Source: Neelides folsomi (taxonomy: Eukaryota; Arthropoda; Collembola; Neelipleona; Neelidae). Taken from it: DNA of 64,000 nt. The position numbers and the translations under genes were made by a program. Shown here piece by piece: positions 26,001 through 41,000 of the stretch (position 1 is its first letter; each line of letters opens with the position of its first letter). Where the stretch lies: positions 81,339 through 145,338 of the forward strand of contig JAQGBZ010000151.1 in the NCBI GenBank assembly GCA_034687125.1, given 5' to 3'. The notes under the pieces were generated by a model, which worked only from the letters and a program-made list of their open reading frames with translations, searched no databases and was not told where the DNA came from.

Positions 26001-29000
26001 AAACAACCCTAAAACAGTAATAATGACATATAAGTAAATAGTACAGAGAGAATATCCCCATACTAATATGTATTGGTATACATCAACTTACAATTGGAGT
26101 ATAATTATATCTACTCGGCATGTAATATACAACTTACTACAATTGAGACAAGATACATAAAATAGATTTTATTGATTGACACTGGAATAATAAAATAACG
26201 TGTATGTAAAGTTAAAACAATATAAAGCAAATTGTTCTTTCTGATTTGATATTCAATGAGCCCATGTAATTCCCAAATCAATCAAGCAACTTAAAATGAA
26301 CGGAATAAGCAAATAAGAATTATTTAATCAAGATTAGCAAAGTGGATCCTGTAAGAAAAGAAGCAAGGTGGGATTGACAATTCTTGTCAAAGATTGGAAA
26401 GGAGGAATATCGAAAAGTTCAAGTTTAAAGCTTAAGTTAAAAGCTCGCTCGTAAACTGAAGTTAGGACAAATGGATCGAGGCGTTGATGTATGAAGATGG
26501 CAATCAAAATGGCAAAGTCGTTGGAGGAGTCCGAACGATCCCAATCACCAATCGCCCTCCCATTCAACTAATTCTTCCATAATTTAAATCCCCTTAAATA
26601 AAAGAGAGCAAATGTCCACAAAGGGAATAAAGAACAATGCAATTACCCCGAGTTCGCCTCTTCAAAATATTGACAGTGTAAAAGATGTCTTGAGATGTGG
26701 CCATAGGATAAGGAAAGTCTTAACCATATAAAAGTTTATATAAACTCTAAACCAACAGCCTCTTCCCAGTCTCAGGTGTTCAAGTCAATTATTGTTCTTA
26801 AATGAAGGGAGAAAAAAACGTTGGTCCCTCCAAGCCCGAAGGGAACTATTTAAAATAATAATAAGAAACAGGGATGGTATGTATTAATAAGCTCTTCTCC
26901 CTCTCCAACCTAATGGGCACAGCCATTGAAGTACATTTTCTCTCACTCACCTTTTAATGCTATCTTATTTCCAAAGAGCTCATCATGTGGCTAATACTCC
27001 TCCTAATCAGACCCTCAATGAGCTCAACTGATCACTGGGGAATATTATGCAGCATCTCCCGAAGTATAAAGGCGAATGGCTTATCTGCCAGCTTTACACT
27101 ACTGTAATTAATGGACTTTTGTGGAGGAAAATCTGGCAGGATAATCCGAATGAATTGATATTAACCAGGAGAAAGCAATTCAAAGAGATACATACAATTT
27201 TATATACCACCAGAGGCCACAGCATTATTTTCATAAAATCCTACTAATATCTTACTTGCTTCCACTTTCAATTACTTAGCATTATACAATTAATAATTAT
27301 AATTAAATGCAATTACTTAAATTAAGCATAAAACTAACTAGTTAAGGTAAGATATAACATACATACATACTAGAGTACATTGTGGTAACTATTTATATTG
27401 GTATTACGAAAGTAAATATAGTACAAATGTTAAGGTATACTACATAGGTAGGTATACACATTTCAGAATTTAATTACAAGTATGTACATGTACCATATGC
27501 ACACTTGTTGAAAATGAAAATATTTATATTGTTGAATTTAGAAGCAACAAGTGGAAAAAGTCCAGAAGATTCGGAGGAGCGAGTCGAATGAGAAACAAAG
27601 GGAATTAAAGAGAGATTCCTCTGATTGCAAAGCCCTCGTTCTCTCCGCCTCTTCGTCGAGTGAATAATAAGAGTGTGTCTCATTTAAAGTCTCAACGAGC
27701 GAGCTAGTCCGTCAGCGTCTCATCTCTCTCTGATACACAGAGTTTGTATACAGAGTCGGATTATAGATGTAGAAACTGTAGATATATTTTGTCAGTGGTT
27801 GTGTAAGATGGGAAAGAGAACAGATTCGAAATACCCTTCGTACCTTCAACAGACAGATTCATCCCTCTCAGTCTGTTGGACGAAAAAAAGTTTAAAACTG
27901 AGAGAGAGAGAGAGGATTCCGGTTCTGGGAATTGGAATTCATCTACGAATTCTTCCCCTCCATGCTTCTTTTAGCCACACAGCGCCCTTTTCCATTTATA
28001 AATTCATATCATTTCAGAATCATCCCAATAACTATCAAAACTCTCCCGACCACATATGGGCTCTTAATACGCAATGAGCCGTTGAGGCTGATGAAGGATG
28101 GAATAGGAGAGAGGTTAAAGACGGGCAGAGGGTTGAAATTCATTTTGATTAGGGTTCATCAATTGATGGGCGATCAAGTGGGATGAAAAGGAGGGTTTGA
28201 GTGGGAAAAAATGTAAGTAGGTAATGAGAAGAGATGGGGGCGGTTGTTATTAAGAGAGGAAGAAATATGTGGAATGTCGAGTCCCCCACTCCCTCAGCGC
28301 TCTTTCACATCATCAATCCAGGCAGCCCACCTCACACACTCATCCGATTAATCAGTGGCAACCGTCTAACCCTCCTTTGTTTCTCTCCCTCCCTTCGCCT
28401 TTATGTATTTTACTCATCACATCAACGTCCCTCACCAACTGAGGATGCTTCTGAGACTTCAACATTTGAGTCTGTTCACAACATTCACATTATTTCAGCT
28501 TTTCTTCCAATATTAATGTTTGACCGTTATTATGTACTTTATTTACATACACTTTAGAAAAAATAGACATTTGGCTCAATTAGTATTTATTATACGAGTA
28601 CAAGTATATCGTATATTACATTAAATGGAAATTTTAATATTAAAAATAATTATTGTATTAAATTAAAAAAATAGAAATGGGAAAATAGAATTTTGTTCAA
28701 TTCAATAATTGACAATTTGAATTTTTGTTATTCACTTTTAAATAATAGGAATATCCGAGATTTGAATCTTGAATTTTCCAACTCCTTCCCTTTATCTTAG
28801 CCTGGAAAGGACTGAAAAGAGCTTAAGTTGATAAAATCACCAGAGTCCTTGAGTCTCTCTTCACCAATCATCCCTCCTGTCAGCAAGTTGGAGAAGTAAC
28901 GATCCAATTTACCCTGAAATAAACTGCTCTCGATTCCATTATCTTTTTATTTTCTCGTAGATCCACTTCATCAGCTCAATTACACTTCCCTTCAGGAAAA

Positions 29001-32000
29001 TGTAATTAATCCTTTAATTGTTGCACTTGATTGGGCCAAGTTTTCATTCATTGATTCAACACCTGATAAGCTTCAGTTCTCCCAATAACCTGATCAAAAA
29101 GTTAAATGAATAATATTACTCAATGAATTAATTACATTACATGAATACTAATTCGAAGGCGCATTATAGGCGTCTAAATCGCTAAATTGACTTTACTACT
29201 TGTTTTCTTTGGCAGTTGGGCGCATTAAATTGTAACGAATTGATTTCAGTTGAATTTAACACTATTTATCTATCTCACACTTTTGTGGACCAGAACCATT
29301 AAGGAAATCTAATTGATTTATGCCTTAAATGAACCAATTAATTAATTTTTTATAACTTTCAATATAAAAAGTTTAAAAATACATGAAATTCTTTACCGAT
29401 CGACATTGTGAATAAAAAACACCATATTATAACAAATCTACCTACACCCTAGATTTGCATAAATATTCTGTGTGATGTTATTATATTAGATAGAAGATAT
29501 TGAAATCGAGTAGCAAATTCTTTTCTTTAAAATATAACACCTCGGATCCTTATATGAAGATTGAGGATTATTATAATATGCATAAGTAGCTTTACCATAA
29601 TGTATGGTATATATCTGTATGTATATTTGAGTTTGCAATTCCATTCCCTCAACATGTCAAAAAAATAAAATGACTAAAGGTTCAAGATTAGTAATGAGAA
29701 AAATATTTGTTAAAATTATTAAACTATGACAGGTTCTCAAATTTAACTATTTCTTGGAAATAGTGAGAAGGTTAACAATGGTTCTTTGACTCATCCATGT
29801 ACCATAGAGAAAAGTGATGTAAAATTGTGATCGAAGTAGGATCAACTGGATTCTTGACTCCAGTTGGATCTCACACCTGTCTTGTGCATTATTCAGACTC
29901 CAGCGGTCTGGGAGTCTCTATGATCCCGAGGAGGGCTGTTTTTGTTTTGGACTTGGGATTTGCCCTCAGGACTCCCAGGTCCTCTCAGCATTATTTAGAG
30001 ATCTTTGGTAGTGTCGGGAGGAGAGTGCCTACTTGAGCGTACGTATTCGAGCCTGGTAGTTAAAGAACAGGTAGGTTCTCCCACCGAGACCAAAGGTAGA
30101 TTTCTAATGGTAAATCCAGCCCTCGGCCCTCTTTCCTACCTCCACATTGTGAGTCCGCAGAGCCCAAGACCAAGGCCTGAGCAGGTACCGGAGTTAGTTT
30201 GGGTCAGGTGCGCGGTCCCTCCACACCTCACGCTCTTCCTCCATTTCCATTAGAATAATAAGAAACTGTTCCTTCGCTGTCTCGAATTGAAACTGTCTTA
30301 AGCCCAAATTCCCCTCTCCCTCTCACAATAATAGTGTTCATCAACGATCGGAAATTATTCGTTCTCTTGTGAAGTCAATTAATTACTTATTATGACTCGA
30401 GACGTTCATTTGTTCCTGTGTCTTGTTAAACTCTAATTTAACTCCCATTCAATTCCCATTGAACGTGTGATGTACTGAACGTCAGTTCAGGTAGGATTGG
30501 ATTCAGAACTCGGGGTATAAGAAGAAGTAGAATTGGGAGCAAATCTACTCCACTTTTATTACACTGTTGATGTAACCATCTTTTTATGATATGAAGTGGA
30601 AGTGTGACTCATTTGGTGAACTTTGAGTGTGGAAACCGGCGGAAGGACTCCTAACGTACAACGAATGAAATGGCCACAATCGGCTACTCAAAAGTGTTCA
30701 TTCTGGACAAGTATTTTACCGAGTGGCAGAAATTCTGGGAAACGGAGAAAAAAATCCAAGGCATGCATATGCAAGGTGAGGATATCTTTTGGATCTCCTC
30801 AGCTCCTGAACCAATTGATATTTATGACCAAGTCTCGCTTCTTTACTAGAATGAGGTTTTGGCCATTTGTCAAGCTCATTTCACCCATCAAATAGTTCAG
30901 CCTCTGCTAATTACTTTTAACCTCTACTTCAACCTTTTACTTGTCCCATTGATCGGCCTCATATTCTCCTCATATTCTCCCCATAGAATAATATGAGGAG
31001 CATGAGTTTATTTAGAATATGATTAGGAAAATAGGTTGGAAATAAAGAAAAGGGTGAGCAGGAGGAGGTTGCAAGATGCGCTATGTTGAGCCTCATCGCT
31101 CCAAGGGACAATCCGACTTGGAAACACTGACTTAATCTCCAACTCGCTCCTTGTGCTCTCTTTTCCTTTAATCATCACACAAACAGTTTCATACAAATAA
31201 TATTATGGAAATATTATTTGACTTCACTTGTTACATTATTATTCTCTATCTTTAACAAAAATAAATGTCACATGTATTAAAGTATTTGACTTATTGTCAG
31301 ACTCATTAGCTTCTCAAATGGCTCAAATGTTATGAATTAAATCGGATTTTTGGATTTCATCCTTCCTAATCCTTACGTGGTAATGATTATAAAGATGACA
31401 TTGCAAAAAAACACACCATGGGAGAATCAGTCATAAAGAATAATGAACATTTTGAGGTAAAGACGTTGGTTGAAAATAAATGTTTTTAGTTCCTTGATTC
31501 CATGTTTGAATTCTCTACTTATCTTTCTCTAAAGAGGAATTTTTTGTTTAAGATGGTTTAGCAAACGAAAAGAACTTCTTATAAGTCTCATGTTCTATTG
31601 GATATGTAATGTATTTACAATGCGACTTACTCCTTTGTGCAAGCAGAATTACACGAGTGTTAATAAAGCTCAGATTTTACGGGTTGAGCTGGGAAGGCTC
31701 GTTTGAAAGAAAACCTCTCATTATGAGAATGTTGGAAGGCGAATTGGGAAAGCCGGCTTTTTTATAATTTCGTCTTTTATTTGGACATTAGTTGGGAATT
31801 GTAGAGTTAGCGTCTGTTCGGTGTTTTTGTCCACTGAGGGAGATCCTGAGGGTGACTGGGAAAGGTGAGTGGCTCGGGTGAGGATCGTTGGAAGTCAACT
31901 TGACTTCTCAGCGGGAAGGGACATAAAATGAGAATAATTTTTCGCCCCTCCAACTCCGAATCCCATTAAGAGCTCTTGGAATCGCCTTCCTGTTTTATTT

Positions 32001-35000
32001 GAAGGATTTAATTAAATTTCATGGTCGTAAAGCGGACCTTACACCAAAAGGACACACAGCCCGCTTTTGAATATTTTGAATAAATAACTATATTTGGTTA
32101 CTCTCCTCATAAATTTTTGTTTATGAGTAATTTATGCATAATGGCTCTGAACGGATCTTCACACCTAATGCGCCCGTTTGGTTTTTTGAATGTCTGGTCA
32201 ATTCGCATTATTTCTCAGAGTGGATTTAAATGGTCATTTGGCATTTTGGCAAATATTCGAATACCTCTTTCCTATTGATAAATGCTCATAATATTCCAAA
32301 GGATCCTTGGGTTGATTAATGAAGCTGATGCCCCCGCAGAATCTACAAATGCATAAGATCATATTCGCAGAATATTAACGTCGCTTTATGATAAGTTTGA
32401 TAAGTATTAAATTTTCTTATTAAACGTGATGTGGTACACAAAACGAGAATTGAAATGTGGCACTTAAATCTAATGTTACTATTGTACTTCCACATTAACG
32501 ACATTAGTAAACTGTCACATGGTGAAGAAAGAGGCACTTAAAATACCTGATAGTTAAAAAGGTCAATCATTTTTATTTTTCACTTTTAATTCCGGATAAG
32601 ATCTTTGGAGACAACTTAATGCATGGACTATCTTTCTAATCCTATTGTGCTACGTTTCAACTTTCAACTCGTCTGTGACAACGAGGACTATGAGTCTTTG
32701 ACAAAATGAAAAGCTTAAATGGAAAATGTCTTTAGCTGGCTTTAACTTTAACTGTCCCTAAGAGAAAGGTAGTTAAACCCTTCAGTTAAAACCAATGTTC
32801 GTAAAACCTTCCATGTAAATACAAAATTGAATAAATGTCGCATGTCACAAGTCTTTCAACTTCAACATCCACCAATGCGTAAATTGATTTATTAGTTGTT
32901 ATTCAGTTGTTCAGAATCCCGCTATTGGTTAAATGCACAGAGGAGGAGCAGCTTTTACTTATCAAGAGAAAAAGGTTTGAAATACAAATGTACAATAGCG
33001 GACCTTTTCATGTCAAATTTCTAATAGTTTTAAGTGGGGAGGATGATCAATCTTCAACTCCATTACTTCTCAGGTATACCTAAGTAATGTGTAGTATGAT
33101 GTTTTAGTAGACAAGAAAGATATAAATATGTTTAACCCTTATATTGAAATACATTGTATTTATTTGAATACATAGAACAAGTGTCGTTTAAATGTGAAAT
33201 GAGGATCGGTCCACTTTGACAAAAACTTTCATCGGATCACTTTGTTTTGGGTTTGTAAATTGAGGTTAAAGGATATGATACGGAATATCCGATTGACTCC
33301 AATGGTCAAATTCTAAAGTTGCCATAATCTTAAAAAGGTCTCCTCATTTTATTCCTTTTAACTTGTTTGGAAAGAGAAAGCATTGAGTGGGTTTTGAAGT
33401 GCAAACCAAATCCATCCCTCTTTTCAAATGATAAAAATAACACCCAAATGGAACAACGGGATAAATGCACTTCAATAAATATAACGAATACCGTCAAACT
33501 ACTTGGTTTACCTTAACCTAAATCTCACTGTATAAATATTTACTTATATCGATTAAAATTTATGTATGAGAAATGTATATGGTATTCGTAATGATCATAC
33601 ATATTATTGTATGTGAAATCATCTTACTTCATAAAGAAAATAATCTTAAATTATAATAAGTTTTCCAGTTTCAAAATTATTAAGATTTTACCATTTTCCA
33701 CTCGTCATTCCAAGCCTTTTATTAAATATGTAATAAATGGGTAATGTGATCTGATGATATGAAAGAGGAAAAGGACGAGTATCATTTTATCTCGAGGAAT
33801 TCCGGTTGGTGAATCAATTTGCAAAGTTGTGTTTAATAACCATATCTTGCCGCTTTTATTAATTTTGCACAGTATGCAACTCACTTCCTCGCGGAAGAGC
33901 TCTAATAAAAACACTTTGTCGGTATTTTGAACTAACTTCTGTCGAAACAACGTCTTTTTACTCTTTAAAACAAAAGGAAATGTTGTAGGAAACATTCGAA
34001 ATTCTTTTAAAGAATTCTTCCAAACAGCTCTCAAACATGATTTTAACATCATGGTTTTAGTACAAACGGTTCCCATTTGGCGTTCCTTTCAATTTACATG
34101 AAGGATTAAAAGAATGTGGAAGTCTGAAACAAAGTCGGAGGAGATTTAGATGTTGAGATATGCAGTAGCAATGAGATGGGGAAGTGAGCATCGTCATTTA
34201 GACTCGTTATATTGCTTCAGATTACTCTTGAAAAGATTACGAAGAGACTCATCTGCGCATTTTGAGCTACTTTAACTCTCCTACCAGAGAGGTAATCAAC
34301 CCAGAAGCCTTCAACTTATGAAACAATATTTCTTACGTGGAGGGCAAGAACAAGACGCATATCCGAATTGCATTAGGTGGATTATTACAACCCCCTGCAA
34401 TACACACATATGCTGAAGGTGTTTGAGGTACTTTGGTCGCTCTTAACAAACTTTATTCTTTAAATTGATTCAATCTCTCAGAAGCTCAGCCTGGCCATGT
34501 TGATCCGCTTAATGCGAATATCCATCTACCCATGCATGTGTTTTGAAAGAATTAATTGCTGTACAATAAAGTTACCTGGCTCTTTTACACACCTTATCAC
34601 TGAACAATTTAATTCAACTGGGTGCATTGTCTGTTTATTGACACAATTTGATTTAATTTTAACTAATAAATCGTTCAGGATCTTACAAACCTTTTCATTG
34701 CCAGGTACTTTTGAGTTGATGTAAGCTGAACTTGAAATTCAAATGATACCTACACTATTTAGCATTGTAAATAATACAAGACACTATAATTTTCGTTTTA
34801 TACAAAACAATAGGAATGTTTAAATGAATGAATAATTCATAGTTTAAATTTGACAAGAATTGTGCATCAACAGAATTCTTTTATTTTTGAGTATATAAAA
34901 ATGTAATGTCATAACGAATGCTCTTACCTAATTTTATTATAAATATGTAAACATACCTGAGTAAATATAATGTAAGTATATGGTACAATACTAATTATTT

Positions 35001-38000
35001 TTTGTTATATTCTATTAAATAGTGATTTTCCCTTATTTGATTCCAATTTTGGTCAAATTGACCGGGAGGTTGAGGAGAAAAGGAAAGAATGGAAGGAGGA
35101 ACGAAAGGTCAAGCAATGGGTCAATTAAGATGAAAAGGCTCAAGGGGCCCGCCTTGTTAAAATTCGTATCTCGTCGTTTACTTACCTCTAGATCACACAT
35201 TCCTCCGGCATCCTCCCCTTCTGCCATTTAATTTACCAGGGAGCAAAAAGCGGAGAAATAATGATTTTATTTATGGAAATCGTGAGCCTTTCAAATGGCG
35301 GAGGAAGTTGGACACGGGTTTTCAATCCACAACATCCCTTAATTTTTTACTCCTCATACAAACACAACATCATTTCATATCCTTTGATCAAGATGACTCT
35401 TCTTGATATTCGGAGAATAAACCATACTGATACTTTCCTAGGTATATCATTTTCTTATATTCCTACTTACCATTATCTCCCTTGCATCCCCTTTTTTGCA
35501 CTCTTCCTCTCATGAAGTGGGAGCATTGTAGAGTTGTAAAGTTATGGTTTCATGGATAAATTGAACTTCTCCTATCTTTCCCTTTGGTCATGGGACCATC
35601 TCCGGTTTTCTGTATATGTTTTATATGTTGGGGACGAAGGTTTGGATTTTTGGATCGGAGTGTTATTGGTAAAGGCGAAGAAGTTCACCCGAATCACGCC
35701 CATTGGCCCTAGACGTCGCCAGATTGGAACCTCATTTGTAGTCTCTTTTGTTGTGCGAATGGAGCGGAGGGAGGAAGGATGATGATGAAGGGGCACTTCA
35801 CCTTCACATTGATTGTCTCTTGGTCCTTCAAGGAACGACCCTTCGGCTCCCTCCCTGCCCTTTCAAACCTCGGTAATATTTCCACGAGTGTGCGGACAGG
35901 CGGGGAGATTTTATGAATGAGAAATAAATGTTTGGGAGTCGAAACTCCTTTTTCACCTCCCTCATCTCCAAGACCCTCTCGGCTCCTGATCAGACTTCTC
36001 ACTCCATTGTGAACAAGGCAGTTTGGGCTCTTCATCCGCCGACCATCATTATCATCGGGACATGGTTCATGGGCCTTCCTAGGAAATACATAGGGAACCA
36101 TAATCCACACTCAAAAGAGGGAAAATAAGTGTACGGGGACACAAACAAGAAATGCGGGGCGCGTATTGTGATCTTATACCTAATGGCTTTTTATTTTGTA
36201 TATAACCTTTATAAAACCCTCTTTACTGCATGTGCTTAAAGGAGGATGTTGAACTTATTTATTAAAGTAATTCTGTTCCCTTATAGGGACCATAGACGGA
36301 TATGTTTTGTAACATGCTCCTAATACAAACTTGAAACTTGTACTAATTTTTAAATTTTTACACAATGTGCTCAATGGGCTTCATTCACTGCGGTATTTCA
36401 TTCATTCTGGTGACGATAATTAGAAAAAATGTTCAAATTTCTTGGGGTTTGAGTGGAGGGAGAAAAGTCTCTCCCGTGAGTCAGTTAACACTTTTTAGCA
36501 AGATAATTGTTAATTGAATTTAAAGAGGATAGTGCAACTAGAACACCGGAGTGTTAAATATGGCCAGATGAACATCCCACCCAACTCTCTAATTCCATTT
36601 GCACAATAACTAATCCGCTAAATTAATATTGTTATTCTTGTGGCGATAATAGGTATATCAAACGATTGACCACGATCTTGTAATGATCATAAACACATGC
36701 AAATTTCCATGTTGTTGAATCTTTTCATTAAAATTGAAGAGTTTTCCATGTTGGCAAAACTTATAATTACAGATAAGTGTCACACCTAATTATACTCGTA
36801 CAGTTCATTTAAATCTGTTTAGTACATTTACAATATTGCATTTACTGCCAGTAGAGTAATTATTATAAATTGATACATTTTTCCTTTATTTGAATTTTTT
36901 GAAATATATTTATTAATAGTAAATACAGACACAATAACATTTCATAAAATATACATCGATATTCTTATATGTACAAATAATATACTAATATTACATGTAC
37001 AGATTTGATTACATTAGAACAATATTTTTTGTTCACAATTTTATACATTTGCTCGTTTTGAAACTATTTTATAGAAAAAATATGAAAACATTTCGTTTTT
37101 CAAATGTTGTTAAAATTGTGAATAGAAGTGAAATGGAGTAGTAAAGCAATTTGCCCAATGGAACAACCTGAAGTTAATCATAAATGAGGGGTAGAAGGAT
37201 AACTCAACGTCCCTTCCTGCATACCTGCATGTTCCTCCACACAACGGCCATCCCGAGGGTAGAGTTTTTCCTCCCTTCCTCCCGGGGCACTTTGCTTTCG
37301 GAATAAATAAATGAAATGGTGTTTGAGAAGGGGCTCTTTTGACTCTCGAGGAGAACTGGACGACTGGAACCATTTTTACTTGTCCACGCACGGCTGCTGC
37401 TCGTCCCCATTAAAGTGAAGGAGACACTCGAACAGGTTGAAAACCTGGAAGTATTTTGGAAGGAAGAGAATGCGAGGAGTGCAGGGAGAGGTGAAACAGA
37501 CTCAGGGATTATTTCTCCCTAAGTGGAACATGAAGATTTAACTAGGGAACCAACGCAGAGTGATAAAGGTGAAATGAAGTGGGTTCGGCCACGGACGTGT
37601 TCTTCTGCATAGTAATACCTTGGTAATACCTCACTGGTCGAGGAAGCCACGATAAATACGTATCTCGTTACCCACAAAGCTGATTCACTTTTCTGAAGGG
37701 CATTTAAGTCCCTATGCCAAGACCCTTTGTCCTCAACAACCAAAGATATGATATATCTCCCGGCTTCAAGGACCGTTCAAACTCTTGTCGACCAGGAGAG
37801 AAAAAATGGCCACTTGTTGAAGAAGACTCAACGGCACTCCTCTCATTTCCAAATATCTCCCTCGTCCGCCTCCTGAATGCTCCAACTCTCAGCGATGAAA
37901 TTGAGGATCGAGTCGAAATATTTAATAACTATATCGATATCTTCAATGAGGAAGAATCCGGTTAAGAGGGAGGAACAACCGACCTAATAAGTAATCTTAC

Positions 38001-41000
38001 AGACGAGACTATTAACCATACGCTACTACAAAACACTTAACTAGTTGGATCCATATAACTGCATGACTTACATATTGTAAATTGTACTCAAATACAGGAC
38101 TTATACTGTCTTACCGATATATAAATATATCAGTATAGTTAGTATTCATCAGCCGCGAGTTTTGCCATTTTCCAATATGTAGAGTATTGGATTTAATACC
38201 AATAAGTTCAATACCTTGAGTTCCTCCGCGTGAGGAAGGAGGAGGCAACGAATTTAATTAATTTTGGGCTTCCTCCGCATATTAAGGAGGTGGAGGCAGA
38301 AATGAAATGCCAGGGTCAATTACATGGATTGCATGGAGACTTCTCATGTCAGTGATGGAAGTGGTGATTTTGGCTCGGAGGAACCTTTCGAACCAAACAC
38401 TCAATTGGGTTGGGCTCTTGCGAGTATTCTAATATCAGAGCCGATTCCTAATAACACCTTTAAGATGAGATCTCACGATAAGGGAAAAGATTTCATTCCG
38501 TGTCTCTCCAATCTCAAGACAATCCAAACTCATACACACGAAGTTGAAGAAGGGCTGAATATATTTTTACACGTATTGCCTTTTATCTAATGGCTCCTCC
38601 GACCACAAGAAGAAGTGAGGTGGAAAGCAATCTGTCTGGCCCAAGATTGACATCCATATAAATACATGGGAAGTTAAATAGTTATATACTTTCTGGAGGA
38701 GTCTGGTGGGCTAAGGGGTTTCAATTTATCTCCATGTGCATTTACATCCCTCACTTTATGTTCTTAGGACCATAAATGCAGAGATATATTTAGGGCGGTT
38801 ATGTGAGTGTGAGTAAATAATATATTGTCTTGTGCGTATATTAACTACATAGAGGTGAGGATTTTTAAGGGCTCTTCTCCTCCACTCATTGTCTTCTTGT
38901 TTGGGAGTTATGAGGAGATGGAGGGAGGGCCGGCCAAAAAATCATTATCATCTCTGGCCGACTTGGTATCCTATAATCATCATCTGATTGCAGCCCGCCT
39001 CGTCCTCACTGGGGGGTGCAGGGAAAAGAGTGAAGGGCCGAAAACAAGAGAAAGCCCCAAGGTCTCACCAACCCCGCACAAAAAGACCGAAAGAAAGGAG
39101 GAAGGACAGTAATTTTTTGTGGTCCCTTTTCCCACATCCAACCCTCGTCGACAGACACCGCAGTTAGGCGCAGTTCCATTGAGATACACCAGGATGTGTA
39201 TAAAGAATCATCACAACTTGGAACGGCCATATAAAACCCTAAGGATTACATATCTAATTCTACATATCTCTTCTCGGCGGATCTCGATGAGTAGGAAAGG
39301 TGTGGCGGGGAGAAAAAATCATTTCTGGATATATCCTCCTTGGCCCCTCGACCATTGTTTCTCCCCGACCACCCATCAAGATTTGGGAAACAACCCATGT
39401 GATCTTAAATAGGAAAATAAAATGAATTGCCGCAACCATCAAAGCCTGTCCTTCCCCTTTGTCCCACAATGACATTCAACAGGTGTTTGCAAAAATACTT
39501 CTAATACCCACAATAAAGTACGAGTACTCGTACAGCAATATACTTCATATTGTACACGCGGGTTAAATATGACAAAGGTCTACTCGGATACTCAATTTCA
39601 ACTTTTATGTTCAATTTAACAAATGGATGGTCATTCACTTCAAGTTTGACAATTTCTTATCTTGGCTGTATTTGGGGTACATTTGAAACTCCATCGTCTT
39701 ATACGAAGCATTTAAATGTAAATATTACCTACCTATTTAACCAAAGATTCTGTATATGTAAGTAGTATTGGGCATTATGTACTCGGCTCATATATTTTGT
39801 ATTTATAAATATAATAAGGTCTATGGAGTCATATAAGAAGTAATAAGGTTTAATGCAAAGCGATAAAAATTTTTGCAATTTTAATTAATCTGCGAGATCC
39901 TTGTTGAATTAAAGTTTTCTTTGTCAATTAGAAAAGACCGCCTCAGCAGCATCTTCATTGGGCCCCATAAATTATTATGACTGAGAGACGCCTCACATAA
40001 ATATAAATTTTTCCTTTCGAGAGGACAAAAGACGTTCTTTATTTCCTTGAGAAGAATGGGCAGGATCAACATGTGAAGTTATATGGAAAGTGAGGTCCCG
40101 TTAAAAAAGAACCTGGGAGGCGAAATGGCCCTTTCCGCGCCGAGACGCGAATGTGGGATGACAATGGCTATATTTATAGAAACGGCTCATTATTTTCATT
40201 CGGCCAAATTGAGTGGAGAGAAATAAGTCAATTATCCTCGCCAGTTGGGCTTTTGGAAATGGAATTAAAGGAGATTCCATTTTACACCTGTTGGTCCACC
40301 TGTCCACTTTCAATACACAAATCCATGTATTCTATCACAATTTAACCCATCCATTCTCATTTTCGAATGGCCATAAAATGGAAAGTTGTAAATTAATGCA
40401 TAAATTGCCCATTCCTTAATCTTTCGCTTAATTAGGACGAAATAATTGGATTTTGGTAACTTAACGACTAAATTAAACATATTCCTTTTATCTTTATTGA
40501 ACATTTCTTTATCTTTATTTTATTTCAAGATGTTTGCAATTACACGAGCTATAGATATTTATGTATATTTTTGTGAATCTGTATAATCTGCAGATGCAAG
40601 TTGACAATTAATTTCTTTGGGTATCAAAATTCATTTGAAATGTGACACTTAAAGGCGGATGGTTAGCAAAGTTGGTATGAGAATTATTCATGTGTAGCGT
40701 TTAGGAAAATGGACACATTGCGTGCTGGGAAGCTGTTCTCAGCTTGAAACTGTCTTGATTTATTGACTGATGGGAGTTGGAGGTTGAGTAGGCGGCTTGG
40801 AATACTCTCCACCAAACCCCACCACAAACACGTCTTCCCCATCCTTTATAGGTTAAGAAGCAGTTGGAAATGCAAATAGGAAACTGGACAAGTCTCCCAT
40901 CACATCTCGTAACTTTCCATGTCAGATAAATTTGGTTCTTCAATGAATCTGCCAGGCGGGGAATGCATAAGCATAATAAAGAAGTTCCAGAGTGACGTTC

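Noticed and set aside
26334-26567. 77-codon minus-strand ORF in the myosin intron
   Set aside because: Protein-like composition but no recognisable motif, promoter or splice partner.
29827-30253. possible SINE or transposon fragment
   Set aside because: GC-rich block with a small hairpin, but no A/B boxes in order, no poly-A tail, no target-site duplication and no second copy in the window.
33705-34076. 123-codon minus-strand ORF in the myosin intron
   Set aside because: Longest orphan ORF in AT-rich DNA, but no family resemblance, domain pattern or splice context.
35709-36110. 133-codon minus-strand ORF in a GC-rich block
   Set aside because: Overlapping ORFs on both strands of similar quality suggest base-composition bias, not coding.
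37714-37965. 83-codon plus-strand ORF
   Set aside because: Plausible composition, but no homology signal and it fits no myosin reading phase through a donor.
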